Shown here in pieces: positions 15,288-22,395 of a stretch of 34,762 nucleotides of DNA; the stretch's first letter is position 1, and every line of letters begins with the position of its first letter. Under the pieces are notes generated by a model. It saw only the letters and a list, made by a program, of their open reading frames with translations. It searched no databases and had not been told where the DNA came from. Source of the DNA: Desulfobacterales bacterium (lineage in GTDB: Bacteria > Desulfobacterota > Desulfobacteria > Desulfobacterales > CAFBRK01). The stretch is from assembly GCA_021737185.1 (NCBI GenBank), contig JAIPEL010000038.1:1-34762 (forward strand). Direction: 5' to 3'. A program made the translations under genes and the position numbers.

Positions 15288-16247
15288 TCACAACAGCGAT
15301 CGAATCAGGGCGGCCAGCTTTGCCGGATCGTGGCGGGCCATTCCCCCGGTGGTATCGACCAGGTCGGCACTGACCAGCTTCCGGTCGTTCCACCAGCCGT
15401 CTTCGTTGTCGATCTCCACGAATTCAGCCCGCTGGCGCCGGTAGCGTTCCAGAACCTGCGGCTCCGGCCGTCGATGATTGTACACCATCACGTCAAAGGG
15501 ACGGTGGATCGCTGACTCCACTCTGGCCACGAAATCTCGAGCGCGGAACTGCTGGGTTTCTCCGAACTTGGTCATGATGTTCAGCACGTAGACGAGCCGG
15601 GCCGTCGTCTTTGCCAGCGCCTCGGCCACTTCCGGCACGATCAGGTTTGCGATGATGCTCGTGTACAGGTCGCCGGGGCCTAGGATGACCAAATCGGCGT
15701 TTTCGATGGCCTCCAGGACCGGCGGATGCACGGAGATGGGCCCGTTGTCCTTGGGGAGCAGAAAGACGTCCCGGATCTTTTCCCGTCGGCTGCTCCGGGG
15801 GACGTCGATGGCCCCTTCGCCGACAATCCGGCTTCCGTCTGTCAGCTCCGCGACCAGGGTGGCATTGTCTGTCGTGACAGGCAGAATCCGCCCCCGGACC
15901 TCGAGAATCTCGGCCAGGGCTGCGACCCCTTCGGGGAAGCTCCCCGAGTACCAGGACAGCATGGTCAGCAGCATGTTTCCCGCGTTGTGTCCCGAAAGGC
16001 GCCCGGTTTTCGTAAAGCGCTTCAGCAGGAGGCGCCGGGCCGATTCCCGGTGGGGAGACAGGGCGACGATGCATTTGAGGACGTCGCCGGGGGGAAGGGC
16101 CCCCAGTTCCTCCCTGAGCCTTCCGGTGCTTCCGCCGCTGTCGGTCATGGCCACCACGGCGGTAATCTCGGCCTCGGGAAGATCCCGGAGGCCGGAAAGC
16201 AGGCTGAACTGGCCGCTGCCGCCTCCGATGGTTGTCAACCGGATCAT
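15288..16247 (-). CDS. YvcK/CofD-family protein (gluconeogenesis factor type)
   Basis: A 319-residue protein starting MIRLTTIGGGSGQFSLLSGL. The GGGxG loop, AVVAMTDSGGSTGRLREELG, PPGDVLKCIVAL, SGHNAGNMLL and LGPGDLYTSIIANL are hallmark motifs of the YvcK branch of the CofD superfamily. These bind UDP-sugars or NAD(P) and affect carbon metabolism and cell-wall precursor supply in bacteria studied so far. The close relative CofD (2-phospho-lactate transferase of F420 synthesis) has related motifs, but no other F420 gene is nearby. The C-terminus MARHDPAKLAALIRSLL is the family's usual end. Confidence 0.88.
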   Translation of the reverse strand: MIRLTTIGGGSGQFSLLSGLRDLPEAEITAVVAMTDSGGSTGRLREELGALPPGDVLKCIVALSPHRESARRLLLKRFTKTGRLSGHNAGNMLLTMLSWYSGSFPEGVAALAEILEVRGRILPVTTDNATLVAELTDGSRIVGEGAIDVPRSSRREKIRDVFLLPKDNGPISVHPPVLEAIENADLVILGPGDLYTSIIANLIVPEVAEALAKTTARLVYVLNIMTKFGETQQFRARDFVARVESAIHRPFDVMVYNHRRPEPQVLERYRRQRAEFVEIDNEDGWWNDRKLVSADLVDTTGGMARHDPAKLAALIRSLL

Positions 16248-16464
16248 AGCGCCCCTGTCGGAAAGAGAGTTGTACTCGGCTCATACCGCTGGTAGTATTT
16301 TTACCATAACCTGGGTGCAACGTGTTGTAAATCGGAATACCGGTGCGCCGGTCACCGGTCTTTCCGATACGAAGGAGGCGCAGCGGTCTTTGGAGATGAC
16401 CCAGGGGTGGCATGGAGGTCGATGCGCTGCAATGGCGGACACGCCAAGCCGGGGGGGGTCTGCC

Positions 16465-16644
16465 TCAATGCGCACCCTGGTCTTCAGTTGTCGGGCAGCA
16501 GGCATCCACCGGCCGGGGGCAGGGGTCGGTGTAGCTCCCGTCCGGTTCCCTCAGATAGCAGCAGCACAAGTCCGCATTTCCTTCTTTGTTCCGGGTAAGC
16601 GGACATCCTTGGCTTACTCTTTGAATTCTTTTTATTTCTTCCAT
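16465..16644 (-). CDS. Small cysteine-rich protein, unknown function
   Basis: A 59-residue frame starting MEEIKRIQRVSQGCPLTRNK with a strong GAGGAG site 6 bases before the ATG. It holds seven cysteines in the order C-x19-CCC-...-PCP-...-CCP (motifs GCPLT, LCCCYL, DPCPRP, ACCPTT). There is no signal peptide. The cluster of Cys-Cys pairs suggests metal binding or a redox role, though no family is recognised. The frame stays open upstream to 16971, antisense to the prenyltransferase, but the start with the good ribosome site is at 16644. It is divergent from the UbiA gene at 16877. Confidence 0.55.
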   Translation of the reverse strand: MEEIKRIQRVSQGCPLTRNKEGNADLCCCYLREPDGSYTDPCPRPVDACCPTTEDQGAH

Positions 16645-16876
16645 CGTCATCTCCTCGGTATGCGGTCGATGCGGGGGTCTGCCATTTTCTTGCGCAAGAT
16701 TCTTTCCGATCCGGCTCTTGTCAATGCGCGGAGACAAGGCCGCGGTGGCGGGCTTTTCTTGCTGAGCGCTTGACAGCAGCGGTTTGTTTGGGTTATCTGC
16801 CAGCATTTCCAGGCAAGCGCCGCCGCTGGCCGCGCCGGCGTTTGCCAGTTTGATCAAGAAAAGAGGAGCCGTTACC

Positions 16877-17761
16877 ATGGGCGTATACCGCAATTGGTTT
16901 CTTGCCAGCCGGCCGTGGTCGTTTTCCATGACCGCCATCTCCGTGGGCGTCGGCAGCGCCATGGCCGCCATCGCCGGGCCGTTTCAATGGCCGCTGTTTT
17001 TGCTGGCCCTGGCCAGCGCCGTGCTGCTGCATGCAGCCACCAACCTGATCAATGATTATTACGACGTGCGCCACGGTGTAGATACCATCGAGGTGGCCAC
17101 CGCCCAATATCGGCCCCATCCGGTGGTCGAAGGTTTGATTCCGGCAGAGCAGGTCCGGTGGGTGGCCTATGCCCTGTTCGCCCTGGCAGCGCTCATCGGT
17201 CTTTACCTGACCGCCGTCTGCGGCATGGTCATTTTCTGGATCGGACTGACGGGCCTGCTGGCCGGTTTGACGTACACGGCCCCTCCCCTCAAATACAAAT
17301 ACGTCGCCCTCGGGGAGCTTTCCGTCTTCCTCATGTGGGGGCCGCTGATGGTCGAAGGCGCCTATTATGTCCAGCGCCAGGCCCTCAGTGCGCAGGCGTT
17401 CTGGGTCTCCCTGCCGTTCGGCGCCCTGGTGGCTTTGGTGCTCCTGGCCAACAACATCCGCGACATCGACCACGACCGCAGCCGACACATTCACACCCTG
17501 GCCATCATGCTGGGCCGCAGGCGCGGGCAGAAAGCCTTCCTGCTGCTCATGGGCGCCGCTTACGTGGGCATCCTGGCCCTGGCCCGCACCCTGACGCCAT
17601 GGGTGCTGATCATCTTTTTCACCCTCCCGCTGGCCATTCGATTGCTGCGTCAGATGATCGACGCCGTCCCCAACGACGCCGACGCCCAGACCGCCAAGCT
17701 GGATACGGCCTTCGGCGTGCTGCTGGTAGCTTCCCTGGTATTGGAAGGGCTGGTTGGATGA
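16877..17761 (+). CDS. UbiA-family prenyltransferase (MenA-like)
   Basis: A 294-residue integral membrane enzyme that transfers a polyprenyl chain to an aromatic or quinone precursor. The first Asp-rich motif is NLINDYYDVRHGVDT and the second is NNIRDIDHDRSRHIHTL; both bind the Mg2+-pyrophosphate of the donor. About eight to nine hydrophobic helices are visible. The spacing and NxxxD/DxxxD pattern are closest to 1,4-dihydroxy-2-naphthoate polyprenyltransferase (MenA), so a role in menaquinone synthesis is likely, though other menaquinone genes are absent. The ATG at 16877 follows GAGGAG; an upstream ATG at 16784 lacks this. The stop overlaps the ATG of the CPBP gene by two bases (ATGA), showing translational coupling. 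Confidence 0.9.
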   Translation: MGVYRNWFLASRPWSFSMTAISVGVGSAMAAIAGPFQWPLFLLALASAVLLHAATNLINDYYDVRHGVDTIEVATAQYRPHPVVEGLIPAEQVRWVAYALFALAALIGLYLTAVCGMVIFWIGLTGLLAGLTYTAPPLKYKYVALGELSVFLMWGPLMVEGAYYVQRQALSAQAFWVSLPFGALVALVLLANNIRDIDHDRSRHIHTLAIMLGRRRGQKAFLLLMGAAYVGILALARTLTPWVLIIFFTLPLAIRLLRQMIDAVPNDADAQTAKLDTAFGVLLVASLVLEGLVG

Positions 17762-18384
17762 CAAAAGACGGCGTTTCCCCCGCCAGCCGGATCTGGGGCA
17801 CCGCAGCCCTCGCCGCAGCCCTTTGGTTTGTCACCTTTTACCTGGACTTTTCCAACTTCTGGATCAAGATCGCCTTGTCATCGGCGCTTCTGGCCGTTCT
17901 GGCGGCCGCGTTTCAGCCGCCGGCATCCAGGCCGGCCGTCCGGCCCGGGGATATCGTGATCGGGGTGGCCGCAGCCGCGGTGCTCTGGGGAGTCTTCTGG
18001 CTGGGAAAACAGGTCTCCACGGCCCTTTTCCCCGTCGCCGGCAGCCAGATCGGCGCCATCTACGGCAAGGGCGATGGGTTTTCCCGTTGGGGAGTTTTTT
18101 TTCTGCTGCTGCTGGTGACCGGGCCGGCCGAGGAAATCTACTGGCGGGGATTTTTGCAGAAAAACCTCATGGCCCGCCACGGCCGCCTCACCGGATGGGC
18201 CCTGGCAACAGCGATTTATGCCGGCGTGCACATCTGGTCCATGAACTTCATGCTTATCGGCGCCGCGGCCGTTGCCGGCGCCTTCTGGGGGCTGCTCTAT
18301 TGGCATTGCCGGCGGCTGGCCCCCGTGATCGTGTCCCACGCCCTGTGGAGTTCGTTCGTCTTTTCGGTGGTTCCCATCCCCTGA
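17758..18384 (+). CDS. CPBP (CAAX-like) intramembrane metalloprotease
   Basis: A 208-residue membrane protein whose ATG overlaps the stop of the UbiA gene. The CPBP/Abi family motifs are GPAEEIYWRGFLQ (Glu125, Glu126, Arg130), HIWSMNF (His158) and IVSHALWSSF (His194), the putative glutamate/histidine catalytic and metal set. It has about six hydrophobic helices. Bacterial members act in peptide maturation, immunity to bacteriocins or quality control, but this one has no diagnostic neighbour other than the prenyltransferase. The pairing is suggestive because CAAX proteases in eukaryotes process prenylated proteins, but here the substrate of UbiA is a small molecule, so I draw no link. Confidence 0.85.
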   Translation: MTKDGVSPASRIWGTAALAAALWFVTFYLDFSNFWIKIALSSALLAVLAAAFQPPASRPAVRPGDIVIGVAAAAVLWGVFWLGKQVSTALFPVAGSQIGAIYGKGDGFSRWGVFFLLLLVTGPAEEIYWRGFLQKNLMARHGRLTGWALATAIYAGVHIWSMNFMLIGAAAVAGAFWGLLYWHCRRLAPVIVSHALWSSFVFSVVPIP

Positions 18385-18791
18385 CCCTCCCATCGGTGAA
18401 AAACGATCCGAAATTTTGTTGGAGGCACCTGATTTTCTGTTTTTCCGGAAACGAAAAAGTTGGCAAAAGATTTGCCGGTTGCCGCCTGCAGCGTCTATAG
18501 GAAGGCCAAATATCGGAAAATTTATGCGATAATCGTTGAAATTCAGAGAACAGCCGCCAGACCGGCCGGCACCGCTCTTGTTCACAAGACTCTAACCTTT
18601 TGTAATCATGAAAATTTCAATGATCCCATTTTGTCCCATCATTCCGTACCCTTATCAGCAGACTCTCTTTTTTTGGTTAAATAACGAATGTTTGCGCCTT
18701 GTTTACAACCTGCCGGGAGGATCCTCCCAACGCGCCTCTGCCTTCATTGACAGGACAGCCGCCAGGCAATATGTACCTCGGCCAATAGAAT
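18385..18791. other. Gene-free spacer, AT-richer
   Basis: About 400 bases after the CPBP gene. It holds a 15-bp palindrome GGCAAAAGATTTGCC near 18462 and T-rich stretches, but no credible gene. Short frames here have no ribosome site or conserved motif. Confidence 0.5.
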
Positions 18792-18936
18792 AAAATTGAT
18801 GAAATCGTAAAAAGTGCCCGAAGCGTCATTCCGGGCTTGACCCGGAATCCAGAACTTATCGAAATCACTGGATTCCCGCTTTCGCGGGAATGACGAAAAA
18901 AGAGAATTTCGGACTTTTTACGAAAGCATCAAAATT
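18792..18936. mobile_element. Short TIR element with CGTCATTCC hairpin core, copy 1
   Basis: The left end AAAATTGATGAAATCGTAAA and the right end, read on the other strand as AATTTTGATGCTTTCGTAAA, are inverted repeats of about 28 bases. Between them lies the core GCGTCATTCCGGGCTTGACC...GCTTTCGCGGGAATGACG, an inverted hairpin known as a dispersed repeat in many proteobacteria. The right end overlaps the 5' end of the open frame of the next gene, so it is part of that gene's leader. Confidence 0.7.
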
Positions 18937-18967
18937 CGGACTCGAAGACAGCCTTGAAGGAGAAAAA

Positions 18968-19264
18968 ATGATCTCAGATGAATTTCGGTTCCAGCAGTTT
19001 GTCGAAATCGCCACGGGAAAACCCTACCATGAGATCATCTACCTCGCCGAGCAGGAAGCGCTCCAGGCTTGGCGAAAGGCCCATCCGAGCAAGGGGCTGT
19101 CCGATGAAGAACGGACTCGAAGCCTCCAATACCAGCAGATGCTCCTCGATCTGATCGAATACCTTCGCCACGGCGTCGTATTCCAGGACCGGAATGAAAA
19201 AACCGATGGGCTCTTCCAATTCCTAAGGGAAGGGGCCCGTACAGACGGCCTGATGGTTTCCTGA
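18968..19264 (+). CDS. Hypothetical protein, 98 residues
   Basis: The frame is open from 18890, but the first 26 codons lie in the TIR element. The ATG at 18968, preceded by AAGGAG at 6 bases, gives a natural start MISDEFRFQQFVEIATGKPY. The protein is helical and soluble, with EALQAWRKAHPSKGLSDEER in the middle, and no membrane segment. I do not recognise a family. The AAGGAG site and the regular amino-acid composition support a real gene. The stop is followed by a gene-free stretch, so it is probably monocistronic. Confidence 0.65.
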   Translation: MISDEFRFQQFVEIATGKPYHEIIYLAEQEALQAWRKAHPSKGLSDEERTRSLQYQQMLLDLIEYLRHGVVFQDRNEKTDGLFQFLREGARTDGLMVS

Positions 19265-19546
19265 CTAGACGCGGTTCGACGTTTCGAACCCTCCAGCCGT
19301 ATCCAACGAAGCAATCCTTCCACCGGCCATCCCTTTTCGGCGCTGGTTTGCGGCATCCCCTGATGGCGCAGCTGGTCCATGAAAAAAATCGACCCCGATT
19401 TCCGGGGCATGCCTCTCGAAAATCGCCTCAAGACCGCCTCAACCGCTGGACAGGATGGTTTTTACCTGTCAATTAGCGGCCATTTTGTGCCTCTTGCGCA
19501 CGGCGGCGAAACGATTATCCTAAGAGCAGGAAAAATGAAGTGATGA

Positions 19547-19687
19547 CTCACGGGGTTCAGACGATCGAATCCCGAAACCGTAGAAGCAAACGAAATACGA
19601 GGTGACACCATGGCCGAGAAAGTTCAGGTGCTCAAAGGCGGCTGGCAGGCCTGGATAGACGTCGGATATCCGGTGGCACCGAAATAG
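19547..19687 (+). pseudogene. C-terminal remnant of a rhodanese-like domain
   Basis: From an ATG at 19610 the frame reads MAEKVQVLKGGWQAWIDVGY followed by PVAPK and a stop. This is the terminal strand-helix of rhodanese domains (V-x-V-L-x-G-G-W-x-A-W, then G-Y-P-V). The catalytic-Cys half is absent, because a stop codon lies at 19544 and the upstream sequence in frame shows no rhodanese motif. The rest of 19265-19609 holds no credible gene apart from a weak 54-codon frame. This is a gene relic or a severely shortened sulfurtransferase. Confidence 0.6.
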
Positions 19688-19713
19688 CGGGGATACGCCC
19701 TGTTTCCCATGGA

Positions 19714-20346
19714 CTAATAGCCAACATGGCGGCTGTACCACTGCCTTCCCAAGATGCCCCGAAGCTCCTCCTGATCGATCAGCTCCATGTCGATCAGGAT
19801 CTTCCCGAGCTTCTGATACCTTTTTTCCAACGCGTGATGAATCTGCCCGGATGAGACATAGCCCAGTTCGATGAGAATCTCACCCAACTTCTTTGGCTGC
19901 ATTTTTTGAAGCCGGAGGGCTTCTTTCAACTGCGCTTCGGTAATATGCCCCAAATGCAGGAGAATCTCGCCGATTTTGAGCTTCTGGAGGGCAAGGGCCT
20001 CCTTGAGCTGCGCTTCGGTGATGTATCCCCGATTGACCAGGAGTTCACCGAGCTTGGGCCGAAACGGCCTGAATCGGCGCAGATAGCGGAAAAGGACATC
20101 CACCGAAAATGCGGCCGCGACCGCCGCGGCGGCAAAGATCAGGGTCAGCAGGATGAAATTGCTGATCGTGCCCTGGGTGAGCCGGGTCAGCTCCCTGAGG
20201 GGGCATCCCCTCACAATACAGGGAAGAACGAACAGGAGCACCCAGCAGGCCAGAAATGTGCCGAGGCCGATGTACATGATGGTGTTGCGTCTGATGTCGC
20301 CTTCTCCCGGCGCCTGAGGCGCCTTTGGTGCCGATGCAACCGGCAA
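19714..20346 (-). CDS. Membrane-anchored protein with four MshEN-like (GspE N-terminal) motifs
   Basis: A 210-residue frame. Two transmembrane helices lie at about residues 25-44 and 61-85. Four tandem motifs follow at 98-121, 124-147, 153-176 and 179-202: KLGELLVNRGYITEAQL, KIGEILLHLGHITEAQL, KLGEILIELGYVSSGQI and KLGKILIDMELIDQEEL. They match the 24-residue motif (RLGxxLVxxGxIxxxxLxxAL) of the MshEN domain, which binds cyclic-di-GMP in some type II/IV secretion ATPases. Lys replaces the usual first Arg. No ATPase part exists. The longest frame begins at TTG 20346; an ATG at 20277 would start within the first helix. Neither has an obvious ribosome site, so the start is uncertain. A c-di-GMP-dependent membrane switch is an inference. 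Confidence 0.72.
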   Translation of the reverse strand: MPVASAPKAPQAPGEGDIRRNTIMYIGLGTFLACWVLLFVLPCIVRGCPLRELTRLTQGTISNFILLTLIFAAAAVAAAFSVDVLFRYLRRFRPFRPKLGELLVNRGYITEAQLKEALALQKLKIGEILLHLGHITEAQLKEALRLQKMQPKKLGEILIELGYVSSGQIHHALEKRYQKLGKILIDMELIDQEELRGILGRQWYSRHVGY

Positions 20347-20508
20347 GCGGATCGGGTGATGTTGGAGGATTTTTTATAGGCACAATGCGTGCCGGAAATA
20401 TGACAATCCCTATATCTCATATTTTCAGGCAAAACCAAAGGAGGCAGACCGCTCTCCAGGGAAAACTGCACAATTTTCGATGCACCACTGCACAGCAAAC
20501 TGGGCAGG

Positions 20509-21873
20509 TCAGGGGGATTGTTGAGATGGCTTCTCGTCATTGTCCGCCGCACGGGTATAGCCTTCCAACATGTTTTGAATGCGGCGGGAAACCACTTCCT
20601 GAGGGGTCATCCGCAGCCCTTTTCCGACAGCGGCGCAAAGATCCGGCAGGTATTGGTGCAAAAGGGCGTCGGGGATGGGGCCTGCAAGGTTTTCCATCAA
20701 TCGTGCTACGGCCTTTCTGGCCTCGGGATGCATCCAGTAATACCGGATTCGATCCCGAAGACTGTAGCTGCGCAGATACCGAAGGGCGTCCTCCGGCCCA
20801 CGATAATAGCCCTTCCAGGGCTCGGGGCGGGCTGTCATGAGCGCCTCCATCACCCGGCGAAGATTGGACGGACAAGATACGGCCGGAAGCTCCTCTTCAA
20901 TGCCGGCCAGGGCGAACAGAGCCTCCCGATAGGCAAAGGTCAGGCACGGGCCGATCTTGAGGATGGAAAAATGATCCTCGATCATCTGGGCAACAGCGCC
21001 GGGAGCCTGGTAATCGGCAGAATGAACTTCGAAGGTCATCCGGCCGGGAAGTTCGCTGTGACAGGCGGCCAGTTTCGACGCCTGCTCCCGGCGATAGCCG
21101 GCCACGGTTCGATTCCCGAATTCGACCCCCGGCTGAACCACCACCGCCGCCATCCGTTCCCAGGCCGTCTCCAGGCCGGCTGCGCGGAAGGCCTTTTCGA
21201 ATTGATCGATCGCGGCCGCCAGCTCTTCAGGGCCGGTCACCTTCAAGCGCCCGCCCGGGAGCCGCTGGTGAAATCGCTCCGGATCCCGGTCCGATCCGTG
21301 CGGCGGGTCGTCCTCCTCCAGCCCTCCTCCGGGGGGCGGCACGTCCTCTCCGATCACATAGACCGGCGGCGCATGGCCGATCCGGTCTTCGGCTGCCGCC
21401 TCTGCCGCCTGACAGAGCGCCGCCGCCCGCACAGCGGCGACGTCCACAGGCAGCCTCGAACCAGCTTCGTCTGCACAGGCCGCCGACGTATCGAGATGAA
21501 TTTTTGCAAAACCGGCCTGTATGCAGCAGCGGACCAACTTCGCCGCTTTTTTCATGGCCGTTTGTGCCGGTTCGTGCTTCCAGACGATCGGGCCCATATG
21601 GTCCGCCCCCAGAAAGAGCCGGTCCGCCGGCAGACCGGCGGCATCGGCCATCTTTCTCACGGCGCCGGCAAATACGGCGGGCGTCATCCCGGTATACCCG
21701 CCGTCCTGGTTGACCTGGCTGCCCGTGGCTTCGACCAGCAACAAACGGCCTTCTTCCCGGGCCTCTTCAATGGCGGCCCGAAGCACTGCCGGATGCGAAG
21801 AACAGACCGCTACCACGCCGGACGGCGTTCCGTCCGGGCGACGGCGATGCAAATTCAATAACGGATGATCCAA
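20509..21873 (-). CDS. GatZ/KbaZ-type D-tagatose-1,6-bisphosphate aldolase subunit
   Basis: A 454-residue protein of the non-catalytic (chaperone-like) subunit family of class II tagatose-bisphosphate aldolase. Motifs are VVAVCSSHPAVLRAAIEEA, VEATGSQVNQDGGYTGMTP, LFLGADHMGPIVW, FAKIHLDTSAACADE and YVIGEDVPPPGG. The KVTGPEELAAAIDQFEKAF and MTFEVHSADYQAP segments are typical. An acidic extra loop (GGLEEDDPPHGSDRDPERFH) sits between the PPPGG and KVTGPEEL motifs. No catalytic partner (GatY/KbaY) is next to it, so its substrate is uncertain; members outside gut bacteria may act on other sugar phosphates. The gene is divergent from the ArfB gene. Confidence 0.88.
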   Translation of the reverse strand: MDHPLLNLHRRRPDGTPSGVVAVCSSHPAVLRAAIEEAREEGRLLLVEATGSQVNQDGGYTGMTPAVFAGAVRKMADAAGLPADRLFLGADHMGPIVWKHEPAQTAMKKAAKLVRCCIQAGFAKIHLDTSAACADEAGSRLPVDVAAVRAAALCQAAEAAAEDRIGHAPPVYVIGEDVPPPGGGLEEDDPPHGSDRDPERFHQRLPGGRLKVTGPEELAAAIDQFEKAFRAAGLETAWERMAAVVVQPGVEFGNRTVAGYRREQASKLAACHSELPGRMTFEVHSADYQAPGAVAQMIEDHFSILKIGPCLTFAYREALFALAGIEEELPAVSCPSNLRRVMEALMTARPEPWKGYYRGPEDALRYLRSYSLRDRIRYYWMHPEARKAVARLMENLAGPIPDALLHQYLPDLCAAVGKGLRMTPQEVVSRRIQNMLEGYTRAADNDEKPSQQSP

Positions 21874-21965
21874 TGCTTCCTCCGGATTTGACCTGCAGCC
21901 GGTTCTGCCCTATCTATCATGAGTGCTCGGTAAAACAGCATCTTAAAATCAGATCGGAAAGGGCA

Positions 21966-22379
21966 GTGCTCAGAATATCCAACAAGGTGGTCGTTCCGGA
22001 TCAGGAAATCGAACTTTCCGCGGTGCGCGCCCAGGGCGCCGGCGGCCAGAACGTCAACAAGGTGGCAACCGCGGTCCACCTGCGCTTCGATATCGTCAAC
22101 TCTTCTCTGCCGGATGTCTACAAGAAACGGCTCCTGGCCCTCAGAGACCGGAGAATCACCAAAGACGGCGTGGTGATCATCAAGGCCCAGCAGCATCGCA
22201 GCCAGGAAAAAAACCGGCAGGAGGCCCTGGAGCGTCTCCGCCGGCTGCTCCGGCGGGGGGCCGAAACCGCCAAGCGGCGAACCCCAACCCGCCCCACCGC
22301 CGGCTCCCAGCAGCGGCGCCTGGACCGAAAAACCCGCCGCGGCCGGATCAAGCAATGGCGAAAGAAAGTGTCCATATAA
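21966..22379 (+). CDS. arfB: Alternative ribosome-rescue factor ArfB (peptidyl-tRNA hydrolase, RF-1 domain)
   Basis: A 137-residue protein. It carries the GGQ motif (AQGAGGQNVNKVATAVHLRFD) that hydrolyses peptidyl-tRNA, and a long basic tail (RRLDRKTRRGRIKQWRKK) that enters the empty mRNA channel of stalled ribosomes. This is the ArfB/YaeJ/ICT1 layout, without the codon-recognition domains of true release factors. The open frame begins at 21873, but the GTG at 21966 preceded by GGAAAGGG gives the usual family N-terminus (VLRISNKVVVPDQEIELSA). It overlaps no other gene and is divergent from the GatZ-type gene. Confidence 0.88.
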   Translation: MLRISNKVVVPDQEIELSAVRAQGAGGQNVNKVATAVHLRFDIVNSSLPDVYKKRLLALRDRRITKDGVVIIKAQQHRSQEKNRQEALERLRRLLRRGAETAKRRTPTRPTAGSQQRRLDRKTRRGRIKQWRKKVSI

Positions 22380-22395
22380 ATCCGCACAAGCGGAT

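Noticed and set aside
16281-16505. Minus-strand 74-residue frame in the spacer before the YvcK gene
   Set aside because: No ribosome site, no motif, and Arg/Pro-rich composition typical of non-coding high-GC sequence.
18462-18478. Possible sigma-54 promoter (GGCAAAAGATTTGC with correct 10-base spacing)
   Set aside because: It is about 500 bases from the next gene, lacks the conserved CAC after GG, and is equally explained as the palindrome GGCAAAAGATTTGCC.
19379-19543. 54-codon frame MKKIDPDFRGMPLENRLKTA...
   Set aside because: No ribosome site before the ATG, no recognised motif, and it lies in a stretch that looks like decayed coding sequence.
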